Positions 17,422 through 27,104 of a stretch of 64,000 nucleotides of DNA are shown here, piece by piece. The stretch's first letter is position 1. Every line of letters begins with the position of its first letter. The notes beneath the pieces were generated by a model, which saw nothing but the letters and a program-made list of their open reading frames with translations, was not told the origin of the DNA and did no database searches. Source of the stretch: Albidovulum sp. GTDB lineage: Bacteria > Pseudomonadota > Alphaproteobacteria > Rhodobacterales > Rhodobacteraceae. The position numbers were made by a program, and so were the translations under genes. Location of the stretch: positions 232,342 to 296,341 of the forward strand of contig JAPPFL010000036.1 of NCBI GenBank assembly GCA_028823855.1, read 5' to 3'.

Positions 17422-18826
17422 CGTCGTCTCCCTTTAGTATCCACACGTCCCTGAATCGGGAAGTTCCGGTAAATTCTGCTTGACCCCGATAAGCCGCAGT
17501 TTCCGAGACACCGCCTTCGACTGCGGCAAATCCGTCATCTGATCGCATCGCGAATAAAGTTAATCGCTCGAAGCCTTTAGGATTGGCATATCCCTTGAAA
17601 TCGGCCAGCGATGTTTCCGCCACGGGAAGCCTTGCGATAAAGTCGTCGGGCGATGCCCTTACGATATCCCGGATCTCGCCGATTTCTTCATTCCCGGTTT
17701 CAATTCCTTCGAATGCCGCCCTTCCTCCGAATCCAGATGCTTTGAGGATTTCCAAGCGATCTAGATTGTCGAGCATCCAATTCCGTTCGCGTTCGTTGTC
17801 GCCTTGCCAGCAAGGCCAGTTTTCCAGCACCGGCTCCTCTCCAAGATAAAATTTGATCAGGTCCGGCAATTTTGCGTGGATTTTGTTATTTTCGGCTACT
17901 CCGGCATCAGGGGCATTGGCGATTATGACTCCGGCGGCTCGAAAGACTGAAAGTATTCCAGCCGTTCCCGCAAGATTCGGATCGCCCGAAAAGAGCGGAT
18001 CCGGTACGGAATCGCCGAAATGGCAAATGACCTTGACGGGTTTAAGACCATCAGTCGTCTTTAGCGCGATTTTGCCTCGTGAGATTCTAAAGTCGCTCCA
18101 AATCGCAGGTGTTGCCGCAATTCGGTCGGCAATGAAATCAATTTCAATGGACGGAAAGTCGGCCGCGACAGCGATACAAGATGACATGTGATCGCTGTTC
18201 GCCGCTCGAAGTAGCGCACTTCGATAATTTATCCAAAATGCTTCGGTCGATGCAATACGCGTTTCAGCGAATATTTCCGGAAACGTCGTCCGCATAGCAA
18301 TGCGGTTGGCGCGCAAGTTGGCAATGTCTTGTGCGGAAGGATTCCCCTTTTCGACGCAATAAAACATTCCGTTTCCTCCTACCGCCAAATCGACCGAAGC
18401 CAAAACGGAATAGCCGCCGCCGGGAGGAGAAACGCCGCCGAGCGTCGGAGAATAGATGCATTCGTACGCGATCCTCTCGTTCAAGATTCCGCGCCTTACG
18501 ACATTTCCCATTCCGTGCAGATCGTCGAGAAACGCATCGATCGCGCGCGTTCTTTGCTCGATTCCGCGTGACAGCACTTTCCACTTCCCGGGTAGTAGCA
18601 CACGGGGACAAATATCGAATCCGCGTCCAACCGATGCGCTGCGAATGCTGTTTGGTATAGGCTGGCCCAGCGATTTCGATCGAGTTTTCGCGGCGAATCG
18701 CTGCAGATTTTTCTTGCCGTGCGCTTTTATCGAATGGCGGAGCAGGCGCTGGGCTTCAGCATTGAAATTGCGAACGCTTGAATTCGGATTGCGATCCTTA
18801 GATTGTTCTTGTCGCATTGAAAGCAA
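17402..18826 (-). CDS. Circularly permuted ATP-grasp type-2 family protein, divergent
   Basis: COG2308-type ATP-grasp (DUF404/DUF407), about 474 aa, expected to ligate amino acids to a peptide or other carboxylate using ATP. Recognisable stretches are FLDDLHGMGNVVRRGIL, PVKVICHFGDSVPDPL, AGTAGILSVFRAAGVIIANAPDAGV and FYLGEEPVLENWPCW. As I remember the family, the segments RRVDDxFCDPLEL and NSSQGGGxKDTWVL are near-invariant. Here they read HFGDSVPDPLFS and AEFTGTSRFRDVWIL, so the active site may be altered. The start is the TTG at 18824-18826 or, more likely, the ATG at 18817; no clear ribosome site at either. First gene of the cluster, 95 bp downstream of trxA on the same strand. Confidence 0.85.
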   Translation of the reverse strand: MLSMRQEQSKDRNPNSSVRNFNAEAQRLLRHSIKAHGKKNLQRFAAKTRSKSLGQPIPNSIRSASVGRGFDICPRVLLPGKWKVLSRGIEQRTRAIDAFLDDLHGMGNVVRRGILNERIAYECIYSPTLGGVSPPGGGYSVLASVDLAVGGNGMFYCVEKGNPSAQDIANLRANRIAMRTTFPEIFAETRIASTEAFWINYRSALLRAANSDHMSSCIAVAADFPSIEIDFIADRIAATPAIWSDFRISRGKIALKTTDGLKPVKVICHFGDSVPDPLFSGDPNLAGTAGILSVFRAAGVIIANAPDAGVAENNKIHAKLPDLIKFYLGEEPVLENWPCWQGDNERERNWMLDNLDRLEILKASGFGGRAAFEGIETGNEEIGEIRDIVRASPDDFIARLPVAETSLADFKGYANPKGFERLTLFAMRSDDGFAAVEGGVSETAAYRGQAEFTGTSRFRDVWILKGDDGAVSAC

Positions 18827-18921
18827 GCAGCGAGTTCCGTTTCGACGCGACGAACGGTTAGTTCATGGACATGCGCCGCGCTTCGGATTTTTTCTTCGTC
18901 GAATCGAATGGCATGCGGAAG

Positions 18922-19242
18922 CTAGATGGAATCTTGGATCCATTTTTTTAGGACCGCTTTGGGCGCGGCTCCGACTTTGCTGGCGATCGGTTCGCCGCCC
19001 TTGAAAATAAAGAGCGCCGGAATTCCCCGAACTCCGAGCTCTGCCGGCGTATTAGGATTCTCGTCGACATTGATTTTCGCAATATTGACTAGACCGGTCA
19101 TTTCATTTGCGATTTCCTCGAGCGACGGACCGATTTGCCGGCATGGGCCGCACCATTCCGCCCAGAAATCGACTACGGTTGGAATGCTCGATTCCTTTAC
19201 GTCCGCATCAAATGTTTCATCGGTAACATTTAGAATTCCCAT
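18922..19242 (-). CDS. trxA: Thioredoxin
   Basis: Small redox protein reducing cytoplasmic disulfides, 106 aa. The active site WCGPC covers residues 30-34 and the cis-Pro segment [13 protein letters not shown] follows. The ATG at 19240-19242 ([11 protein letters not shown]) matches the normal thioredoxin N-terminus. A longer frame from 19302 adds an unrelated basic stretch and is rejected. trxA downstream of addA is the usual alphaproteobacterial order, but here 403 bp of non-coding DNA separates them, and the amidoligase cluster follows. Confidence 0.97.
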   Translation of the reverse strand: MGILNVTDETFDADVKESSIPTVVDFWAEWCGPCRQIGPSLEEIANEMTGLVNIAKINVDENPNTPAELGVRGIPALFIFKGGEPIASKVGAAPKAVLKKWIQDSI

Positions 19243-19645
19243 ACCGACATATCCCGAAATTGCGTACCGCGCACACCTACGCATCTCTCCGCATCTCGTC
19301 AAGCGAATAGGAGAGCGATGCCGCGCATCGCCGCGCTCGGGGCTCCCTCCATGCTTATGCGGCGGCGGGCTAACTTCAATTCATCGACTGCGCTGGGCTT
19401 TATAGGGTCGACCGCGTCAAGAATTTTGGAAATCCTGTTCTCTTCTGAATTTTGAACTCGGGGAATGAGCATTAAATTTTCGATATGCCGTTCTTGAAAA
19501 AGTCTCAGATTGTGAAAGGGGCGCGGCGGGATTTCGATTCGTACCGGGTCAAGCCCGCGAATCTACACGTTTGATGAAGGCGGCCTATATTTCGGCGCGA
19601 TTCAGGCATCGGACTCCGGCTATCTTTTCGAATCGGCGATCGAAG
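19243..19645. other. Gap between addA and trxA
   Basis: 403 bp without a confident gene. The minus strand has an open frame of 87 codons without stop at 19299-19562 that looks coding-like (for example [24 protein letters not shown]), but it has no start codon with a ribosome site at its beginning. The plus strand also shows short coding-like frames. It may be a remnant or chance. Confidence 0.35.
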
Positions 19646-22600
19646 CTATCCGCGTGCCGCAATTTCGTCCGCGGCGCGTTCGAGCGCGGAGACAACTGAA
19701 TCGCGGCCGAGGGGCATCAATTGCGAGTTCTTGGTCCAAAGAATTGCGGTTTCAGCGCGCCTTCCGGGGTAAATCAATTCGAGCGATTCTAGATAGGCGC
19801 CCATCTGCCTCAAAATTGCTTCCGGAACTTCTTCCGCCCTTTTCGGTACGACAGCGTTCGTTTTGAAATCGACTGCAAGCACGCGTTCCGGCTCTACGAC
19901 GAGCAGATCGATAAACCCGTAGATCGGCTGATGTCCCAGGCTTGGCGGTCTTGCGGTTATTGCTACTTCCGCAAGCGCATTGCCGGAAAACAGGAATTGC
20001 AGTTCAGGATCGCCGAGCATGAGACTGCATGATTCCAAGCATTCCTCGAATTCGTCATCGGACAGTTCTTCTTCGATGCGCAGTCTGAGATTGTTCGCAA
20101 CTTCTCGACGCTTGTCTTTCCTGGCTTCCGGAAGATGCTCCAACAGCAAATGAATAAAGCTGCCTCTCTTTAGCGCGCCTTCATTGCTCCCAACCGCATC
20201 GGCCGGAGGCAGGTCGAAAACCATTGATTTCTCTCCGCCAAGTCCGGAAGGCGGCAGCGGACGCTCAGGCATCCTGGGAACGCTTGCCGGGCGGCGAGTC
20301 CATTCGGGTAAGGCGATTTCACTTTCTTTTTGGGTATCCGCCGCGGAAGGCGCGTCGAGCGTAGGCCATGTACCATTGCTTAGCCTCCGGCCTTGCGCAA
20401 TGCCCCCGAAAAAAGTGTCCAGTTGGTTGAAACGGTGCGTCGATGAATCGGCTTCAGAAATGCCGCCGCGAACCAATTCATACCAGCACTCGTCGTTCTT
20501 TGTTCCTGCTCCGCACGCGACCAGCCAGTTTTCCGCTCTGGTCATCGCCACGTAGAGCAGCCTGCGCCGTTCCTGGCGTTCGCGCTCGATGTAGACTTCG
20601 CGCAAACGCAGCAATAATTCCGGCATTTCGTTGGTAGCCGGCTTCCAGACAGGAATGTCATTTGGAGCGACCAAAATCCTGTTGCTTATGGATATTCGCC
20701 TAAATTCCGTCTGAGGCAAAATAACTATTGGCGATTCCAGACCCTTGGCGCCATGGACCGTCATGACTCTTATTTCGTCGCCGGACTGGTCAAGCTCCCT
20801 TTTGACATCCATCTCGTCGGCGGCCAGCCATTCGAGAAAGCCGGTAAGCGACGGCGGCTCGGATATTTCATATCTGAGAGACTGCAAGAGAAATGCATCA
20901 ATCGCTTCTTCGACTTCGGCGCCCATACGCGAAATGATTTTTTCCCGTCCCTCGTGAGCCGTAAGCACGGCTTCGAGCAACTCGTACGGCTTGGCGGTTT
21001 GGGCCTGGGAAAGCAGGTCCTCAAGCAACTCGACGACTTCGCGGTGAATTTCCCGTTGTTCAGCAAGCGCTGCCCAAAGAGATTTTTTTCCTCGTGAATG
21101 CGCTAGAGAAAACAGCTGGCTTTCCGTGAGTCCGCACAGAGGCGATCTAAGTACGCAGGCCAGGGAAAAATCGTCCGCGGGCGTTGCGAGAAAAGCCAGG
21201 ATGCCCGTAAGGTCCTTGACAGCCAGTTCTTCCGCGATCTTGAGCCTGTCGGTTCCCGCAATTGGAAGCCCATTTTTCTTTAGTTCGCGAATGATCGCAT
21301 GGAAAATCCCGGTGCGAGATTGAACCAGTATCAGGAAATCCCGAGGCCGAACCGGTCTGGCTCCGCTGTCGCATGGCAGAGGAGATTTGGTTCGGATAGA
21401 TTCCGAAACGAATTTTGCAACGGCCTTGGCCAGTTTCGCGTCAATGCTTTCGGGGGCTGCCCTGTTTTCCGGCGAGTGCCAGACATTCTCTACCGGTTTT
21501 TCCGCCGCTTCTATGAATGGCCAAAGATCGACGCGTCCCGGCATGTCCGGTTTGAAAGGTCGGTGGGCGATGTTTGTAGCGGACTCGGATATGTCCAATG
21601 TCGCGAAAACACGGTCGACTAGATCAAGAATGGACGATGCCGACCGAAAGGAATACAGGAGTTCCTTTCTCTGGAACGACTTTTCCGCATCGTCGTGCGC
21701 GATTTTGAAATGCTCGTGCATCTGCGCAAATTTTTCGGGCCTGGCTCCCTGGAAGCCGAAAATGGATTGCTTTTCGTCGCTAACGGCAAAAACTGTTCGC
21801 GCCAGCGGCTCGCGAGCCCCGAAACCTGACGTGAATTCCTCCGCCAGACGGGCGACGATGTCCCATTGAGCTGGATTAACGTCCTGGGATTCGTCGACAA
21901 GAATATGGTCGATCCGCCCGTCGAGCTTGTACATGACCCAGTCGCAAGACTCCGTTCTAGTCAATACGGCGAGTGCTTTCAGGATCAGGTCGTCGAAATC
22001 TAGGCTGGATTCCCTTTGCTTGACGGATTCGTAGGCGGTTAGGAATGCTTTGGCGAACCGCAGCAATATTATCGAGCTTTGGGCGCATTCTGCCTTTAAC
22101 CGCCTTTCGCGGATCTCAGCCAGTTTGCAAGCCCATGCATCTAGCCGCGTTTGGTCGATATCTCTCAGCTTATTGTAAGCCGGCCTTGTTACAATTGTTT
22201 TTCTGACTTCGCCCTTCTGCGTTAGGAAAGTGCGTTCTGCGAGATGAATGTCCTTTATATCCGGAGATTCGAGGTCGGCATTGTCTATGAAATCAAGAAC
22301 CCTGTTGTTTGTGCTCGAAGGCGTGTTCGCGACCGCGTGTCGAAGAGACGACAGCATTTCACGATCGGGCATCGCGAACAATTCGCGAGCTAAGTCGCGG
22401 ACGTCAAAGTTTTTGGGAAAATCAAAGGCCGCCCAGATCGTCGCCTCGGAATCGATCTCTTCAAACGACTTCCTGTGCTCGAGTATTTCATTGACCACTT
22501 CGAGCACGCGGCCGTTGGCAAGTTTCGCGAAATCGTCGAAAATCTCGCCTTGTTCCGTGGCTACCAACTCAAGAACCGTATTCTGCAGGCGTTTGGCTCC

Positions 22601-23056
22601 GCGTTCGTCGATTTCCTTGAAATGAGGCGAAACACCCGCTTCGCGCGGGAACATTCGAAGAAGCGCCGAAGAGAATGCGTGGATCGTTTGGATTTTCAAC
22701 CCGCCGGGAGTTTCAAGAGCCTGGGCGAATAGAGTTCTCGCAAGTCGAAATTTTTCCGCCGTGAGCGTTTCCTCGGATTCTCCAAGTCTTAAAAGTACGT
22801 TCCGAAGCTCGCTTTCCGGAAGCAGCGACCATGTTCCCAGATTTTCGAAAAGCCGCACTTGCATATTTGCCGCGGCGGCCTTCGTAAACGTAAGGCACAG
22901 GATATTGCTTGGCGGCGTTCCGGCCAAAAGCAGGCGCGCGACTCTGTCCGTCAAGACCTTCGTTTTTCCGGAGCCGGCGTTCGCCGACACCCAGGAGGAG
23001 ACGCCCGGGTTCGCGGCCTCGATTTGCGGTCGCGTCGCGTCGTCGAATTGAATCAT
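19646..23056 (-). CDS. addA: Double-strand break repair helicase AddA
   Basis: UvrD-type helicase-nuclease subunit of the AddAB complex, which resects broken DNA ends for RecA. 1136 aa. Walker A ANAGSGKT at about residues 25-32; motif II HILVDESQDVNPAQWD; motif III region VSDEKQSIFGFQGA; motif VI LLYVAMTRAENWLV; C-terminal PD-(D/E)XK nuclease with VLAVDFKTNA. The ATG at 23054-23056 lies 4 nt after the addB stop. The longer frame to 23131 overlaps addB and has no support. Partner gene addB is directly upstream. Confidence 0.96.
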   Translation of the reverse strand: MIQFDDATRPQIEAANPGVSSWVSANAGSGKTKVLTDRVARLLLAGTPPSNILCLTFTKAAAANMQVRLFENLGTWSLLPESELRNVLLRLGESEETLTAEKFRLARTLFAQALETPGGLKIQTIHAFSSALLRMFPREAGVSPHFKEIDERGAKRLQNTVLELVATEQGEIFDDFAKLANGRVLEVVNEILEHRKSFEEIDSEATIWAAFDFPKNFDVRDLARELFAMPDREMLSSLRHAVANTPSSTNNRVLDFIDNADLESPDIKDIHLAERTFLTQKGEVRKTIVTRPAYNKLRDIDQTRLDAWACKLAEIRERRLKAECAQSSIILLRFAKAFLTAYESVKQRESSLDFDDLILKALAVLTRTESCDWVMYKLDGRIDHILVDESQDVNPAQWDIVARLAEEFTSGFGAREPLARTVFAVSDEKQSIFGFQGARPEKFAQMHEHFKIAHDDAEKSFQRKELLYSFRSASSILDLVDRVFATLDISESATNIAHRPFKPDMPGRVDLWPFIEAAEKPVENVWHSPENRAAPESIDAKLAKAVAKFVSESIRTKSPLPCDSGARPVRPRDFLILVQSRTGIFHAIIRELKKNGLPIAGTDRLKIAEELAVKDLTGILAFLATPADDFSLACVLRSPLCGLTESQLFSLAHSRGKKSLWAALAEQREIHREVVELLEDLLSQAQTAKPYELLEAVLTAHEGREKIISRMGAEVEEAIDAFLLQSLRYEISEPPSLTGFLEWLAADEMDVKRELDQSGDEIRVMTVHGAKGLESPIVILPQTEFRRISISNRILVAPNDIPVWKPATNEMPELLLRLREVYIERERQERRRLLYVAMTRAENWLVACGAGTKNDECWYELVRGGISEADSSTHRFNQLDTFFGGIAQGRRLSNGTWPTLDAPSAADTQKESEIALPEWTRRPASVPRMPERPLPPSGLGGEKSMVFDLPPADAVGSNEGALKRGSFIHLLLEHLPEARKDKRREVANNLRLRIEEELSDDEFEECLESCSLMLGDPELQFLFSGNALAEVAITARPPSLGHQPIYGFIDLLVVEPERVLAVDFKTNAVVPKRAEEVPEAILRQMGAYLESLELIYPGRRAETAILWTKNSQLMPLGRDSVVSALERAADEIAARG

Positions 23057-23060
23057 ACGT

Positions 23061-26015
23061 CTAGCCCACCCGCTGCATTTGGTCGGGCTTTGACGTTTCG
23101 TCCCATTCTCCGAATCGCGCGAGATGGTCATAGTCGGCGTATTTCACCCGGCCAAGGTGCGAAGTGTATCCGGTGTCTGGATCGCGGTAATTTGCAACCA
23201 GAAGCTGGAATTTTTCCCATGTGTCCGTAAAAAAGTCCTTTTCGCCGGCCAGTTCCGCACCTCCCCGGTCAACGATGTGTTCCCTGGTTTTGGATCCGAC
23301 TTCGATATAACCGGCTTTCTTGACGGGCGCCGGGTTTCGATCCGGCAAGCCTTCGATTTCCAGCAGCTTGGAGAGGAGAGGAATTTGCTTTGCATGATTC
23401 AATATATCTCTTTCCCGGGGAATCGCGCCGGACTTGTAGTCGTAGAGCACCATGTGGCCATCACCGTCGATGTCGACCCGGTCCGCCTTTCCCGTCAATG
23501 TGAATTGCAGCTCCGCAAATTCATGCCTTAGTTTGGTTTCCTGCGCGCATGGCTTCGCAATTTTACGACGCTCGCGCTCCTGATCCAGAAATTCCTGAGC
23601 TATGCTGGCCAGGCGGAAGAACCATGATCGTTCAACCCACTTAGATGGCGCTCCGACGCCAAATTCCTCGGCTGCGATCGAAATCAATCTGCCGAATTCG
23701 TTGTCCTCAAGATCGGGTTCGCCCTCCCCCAGAAGCCTTTCAAATACTTTATGCTGAAGCATTCCCCGAACCATGTTGTCAGGTAACGGCGCAAGCGAAT
23801 TCAATTGCCCGAGTTTTAGGATCTGCCTCGCGTAGATTGCGTAGGGATCAAGGATTAGCGTTTCCACGGCCGTAACGGAAATCATGTTCGGCCTCGATTC
23901 GACGGGCGGAATAGGCGAGGGGCGCGGAGCGGGATCGGTTTTCAGTTGCGGTAGTTCGAGGGCTCGAGCCGACGCGAGCAAGGAATCGCCCCGAGCTCGC
24001 ATGGCCTTTATCGAAACATCTCCTTCAACGGATATCCCCGAAAGCAATTGGATCAGGCGGCTTAGCCAGCGGGATGGAACCGTCGGTGAATTTTCGTCTC
24101 GCAAAGCGCGCGTCAACACGACCTCGGGCCCGCACAGGACCTGCTGGAAGTCGTGTGCGGACAAACCGATTTTTCGTTCCGGGATGAGCAATCCCGCCTG
24201 CTTCCGCATCTGCCGGTTAAGCCAAGGGTCGCTTGACATTTGCATGGGCCAAGAGCCCTCATTCAAGCGTCCGGCGATCAAAAGATCCGGACGCCGCATT
24301 CTCGCTTCCAGGGTTCCCCAGATCATAATGCCGGGATGCGTGCAGCTATTGGACCAGACATTGACTTTTGCGAGCACCGAATCCAGCAGTCGTACGTACT
24401 CTTCCAATTCAAGGTAGCAGCCCGAATCCGAAGCGTCTTCGAGTTCCGCATATGCGCCCCGAATTATTTCGCCCTCGTCGCCCTCCCATAGGATCCCGGT
24501 TCCCTCCCGCAGAGGTCCGGCCGCAACCAGTTCCGCCAGCCTGCGGTGCCGTTCGCGGAGTTCTCCGAGTTCTCCGCCTCCGGCGGATTCCGCCGATTCC
24601 GCAATGGCGGCAACCCATTCGCACCAGTCTTCTAGACCCTCCTCGTCTTCCTGAGCCAGCGCCCAAAGAGGAGCGGAATTGGGATCGACAGCAAAAATTC
24701 CTTCTCTGCGCAAATGCAGTTCGAAGTTTTCGGTCCACTGGCAGTGCAGCGCACGGTCGCCCGCAGAATTGGCGCAATGATTCTTTAGGAGAGTAATCAG
24801 GTTGTTGGATGCGACGCGGTCGCCTAGGATCCTTGCGGCCTGGCGAATGAATAAGCCGCGAGATGATTCGGATATCGGTTGGCCCGCGGAATCCTGCGGG
24901 ACGATGCCCCAGCGCCCAAGGGCGGCTTTGACTTGGCGAGCGAGATTGCGGTCGGGCGTTACTAGTGCCGCCGTTCGCTCGGCATGCGCGCATTCTCTAA
25001 GCTTTAGCGCTATCGCGACTGATTCAAGTCGTGGCGTGGGCGATTCAAGCAGCGTCAGTTCTCGGGTCGCAATTTGAAGTTCCGGAAGTCTTGGGCCCTC
25101 GACAAGCCATTGGTCCGTAACGGGCGCCGGTCGGAGAGCGAGCGACACGAGCATGTTTCGCGGTTCATTGACGACCAGGCCTTCTCGCCAGGGAAGGATC
25201 GCATTCGGTTTGATGTCCAAGCGGTCCATAAGCTGCCGGAATCTGTACTGCGGATGGGCTTCGGAGTCCGACGGATCCGACATTCCGGTCCAGACTTCGT
25301 CGGAAAGATGAAAATCGAAACAAGGCAGAACTATTGCGCCTTGAGGAAGGCGCGCTATGGCATTCATCAGCAATTGGGTGGCGCCGCGCGAACCCGTGGA
25401 TCCTGCAATTATGACGGGGTGCTCCGGAGGATTTTCTTGCCAGTCCGATACCATTTTTTCGGCGATCATGCGCTGGCGGGACTCGAAATCGGGAACCGCG
25501 TCGGGGCCCCAGTGCCGCTCAATTATCTTGAGAAACCTAAGGCTTGCCTCCCAATGTTCCGATTGAGCGGATATGTCCAAGTTTTCGAGGGCAGACGGAG
25601 CCACGCCTTCGCCGTGCATTTCATCCATGAGTTCGGCGAGAGTGTCGGCGAGGTCGAACGCCGAAAAACGCGAACCGAACCTGCAATCGGCTTCAATAAG
25701 CTTCGCGACCGCTTGAAACAATTCCAGCCGTCGGCGCAGCGGCGACACGGCGGCTGGAACATCCGGAAACCTGCTGCTTGACCGCAGTTCCGTCAATTGA
25801 ACTAACCTAGGCAGAAAGCTCGCGTGGCCGGCAATGAATTCTTCCCGAATGGCTTGTTCGTTGTGGGCCGTGTTGACGATGACTTCGGTTAATGCCATCG
25901 ATTCGGGGGGCCGGCCGCAAAGACGTGATTTCAAGCCGGCGACGAATTCTTTCGGGAAAGAGCATCCCGGCGGCAATGCGTAAACTCGCGGTTCTTCGGT
26001 CGGTTTAAACAACAT
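23061..26015 (-). CDS. addB: Double-strand break repair protein AddB
   Basis: Partner of AddA in the helicase-nuclease complex, 984 aa, of the alphaproteobacterial type. The N-terminal third lacks a working Walker A loop, as in AddB generally. The C-terminal nuclease domain shows LTGKADRVDIDGDGHMVLYDYKSG. The ATG at 26013-26015 (MLFKPTEEPRVYALPPG) is chosen because this matches the family opening and GAAGG is upstream. The 33 extra residues of the longer frame look spurious. 307 bp separate it from murU, whereas these genes often touch in relatives. Confidence 0.94.
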   Translation of the reverse strand: MLFKPTEEPRVYALPPGCSFPKEFVAGLKSRLCGRPPESMALTEVIVNTAHNEQAIREEFIAGHASFLPRLVQLTELRSSSRFPDVPAAVSPLRRRLELFQAVAKLIEADCRFGSRFSAFDLADTLAELMDEMHGEGVAPSALENLDISAQSEHWEASLRFLKIIERHWGPDAVPDFESRQRMIAEKMVSDWQENPPEHPVIIAGSTGSRGATQLLMNAIARLPQGAIVLPCFDFHLSDEVWTGMSDPSDSEAHPQYRFRQLMDRLDIKPNAILPWREGLVVNEPRNMLVSLALRPAPVTDQWLVEGPRLPELQIATRELTLLESPTPRLESVAIALKLRECAHAERTAALVTPDRNLARQVKAALGRWGIVPQDSAGQPISESSRGLFIRQAARILGDRVASNNLITLLKNHCANSAGDRALHCQWTENFELHLRREGIFAVDPNSAPLWALAQEDEEGLEDWCEWVAAIAESAESAGGGELGELRERHRRLAELVAAGPLREGTGILWEGDEGEIIRGAYAELEDASDSGCYLELEEYVRLLDSVLAKVNVWSNSCTHPGIMIWGTLEARMRRPDLLIAGRLNEGSWPMQMSSDPWLNRQMRKQAGLLIPERKIGLSAHDFQQVLCGPEVVLTRALRDENSPTVPSRWLSRLIQLLSGISVEGDVSIKAMRARGDSLLASARALELPQLKTDPAPRPSPIPPVESRPNMISVTAVETLILDPYAIYARQILKLGQLNSLAPLPDNMVRGMLQHKVFERLLGEGEPDLEDNEFGRLISIAAEEFGVGAPSKWVERSWFFRLASIAQEFLDQERERRKIAKPCAQETKLRHEFAELQFTLTGKADRVDIDGDGHMVLYDYKSGAIPRERDILNHAKQIPLLSKLLEIEGLPDRNPAPVKKAGYIEVGSKTREHIVDRGGAELAGEKDFFTDTWEKFQLLVANYRDPDTGYTSHLGRVKYADYDHLARFGEWDETSKPDQMQRVG

Positions 26016-26322
26016 TTTCACTGAGCCTTCGCGTAGATGTGAGTAGAGAGCATCCGATTCCGGTACACGTTGCGATTGACCGCGCGAACAGCCGTCCCAA
26101 ATGCCATTCGGCAACTCGCCTGCGGTTCAATGCACAGTATAGATTCAGTCGAGGTGGTTTGACTGCCGATTTGCGAGTTATGCTAAATTTGGGAAAACTT
26201 CGATACTTGCGATTGCTATGCTATCCTACAGAACAATGCGGTCTACTTCCAAACTAAATTTCGGCGAGGCCGCGCAGTATGCGCGACCAATTGGTTTCAA
26301 GCGATTCAGTCAACGGCCGCCG
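26016..26322. other. Gap between murU and addB
   Basis: About 300 bp on the path of the operon with no gene, hairpin or repeat that I can see. It may carry a promoter for addBA. Confidence 0.4.
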
Positions 26323-27018
26323 TTAGCAAGCCGCCAGCATGCTGTTAGCGCGTTCAAGACCGTGAGGAGTGCCCGCGTCGGCCCAAAGGCCGTCGTAAAC
26401 GGCGCCGAACAACCTTTGTTTCGCCGCTACGCTCTCCCAAACCTTCACAATCGAATATGCGCCCGATCCAAATTCGGCAAGCAAGTCGGTATTAATGATT
26501 TGCGCTCCGGTATATACAAGTCCTCGAGCCGCGACGCTCCGTCGAAGCTGCCCGTCCGAACTCATCGAGAAATCGCCCGAGCCTTGATGGCCGTGGGAAT
26601 CGGCAAGCGAAACCACGAGCAGAAGCGCATCCATTTTCTCGGGCTTCCAGTCCCGATTCAGGCATTCAAACGGGCTGGGACCCCTCCAAACGGCATCGGA
26701 GTTTAGCGTAAAAACGGGGTTAGGACCGAGAATTGGCAGAGCGTTGGCCAAACCCCCGCCGGTTTCAAGTATTTCCGGAGCTTCGATCAAGACCTGCACA
26801 TTGGGACGGTCCTCAAGAAAGCGAACGATTGAGTCGGCCTTATAGTGCGCATTAACGACTACCGTCTCGAAATTTGCCGCTTCCACAACTTCAAGAGCAT
26901 GCTCAAGTAGCGGCTTGCCCGCGACTTCCAGAAGCGGCTTGGGTTTGCGCGCCACGAGCCTTCCCATTCGCGTGCCGAAACCTGCAGCGTAAACCATCGC
27001 AGAGCTAGGCCTGTCCAT
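26323..27018 (-). CDS. murU: Nucleotidyltransferase, N-acetylmuramate-1-phosphate uridylyltransferase type
   Basis: Nucleotidyltransferase of the MurU family, 231 aa, converting MurNAc-alpha-1-phosphate and UTP to UDP-MurNAc in cell-wall recycling. The signature YAAGFGTRMGRLVARKPKPLL is at residues 10-30. Further motifs are LETGGGLANALPIL, NSDAVW (metal-binding Asp) and GLWADAGTPHGLERA. It follows the AmgK-type kinase gene after 86 bp, the pairing known from Pseudomonas recycling. Start ATG at 27016-27018, no strong ribosome site. Broad sugar-phosphate nucleotidyltransferase is the fallback call. Confidence 0.88.
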   Translation of the reverse strand: MDRPSSAMVYAAGFGTRMGRLVARKPKPLLEVAGKPLLEHALEVVEAANFETVVVNAHYKADSIVRFLEDRPNVQVLIEAPEILETGGGLANALPILGPNPVFTLNSDAVWRGPSPFECLNRDWKPEKMDALLLVVSLADSHGHQGSGDFSMSSDGQLRRSVAARGLVYTGAQIINTDLLAEFGSGAYSIVKVWESVAAKQRLFGAVYDGLWADAGTPHGLERANSMLAAC

Positions 27019-27104
27019 CTTTGCAACTATGCCAAGAATTGGTTGTTGATCATTTGAGAAAATTTTTTAGGCAGGAAAGCGAATCATTTCGAGTCGGCAA
27101 ATTG

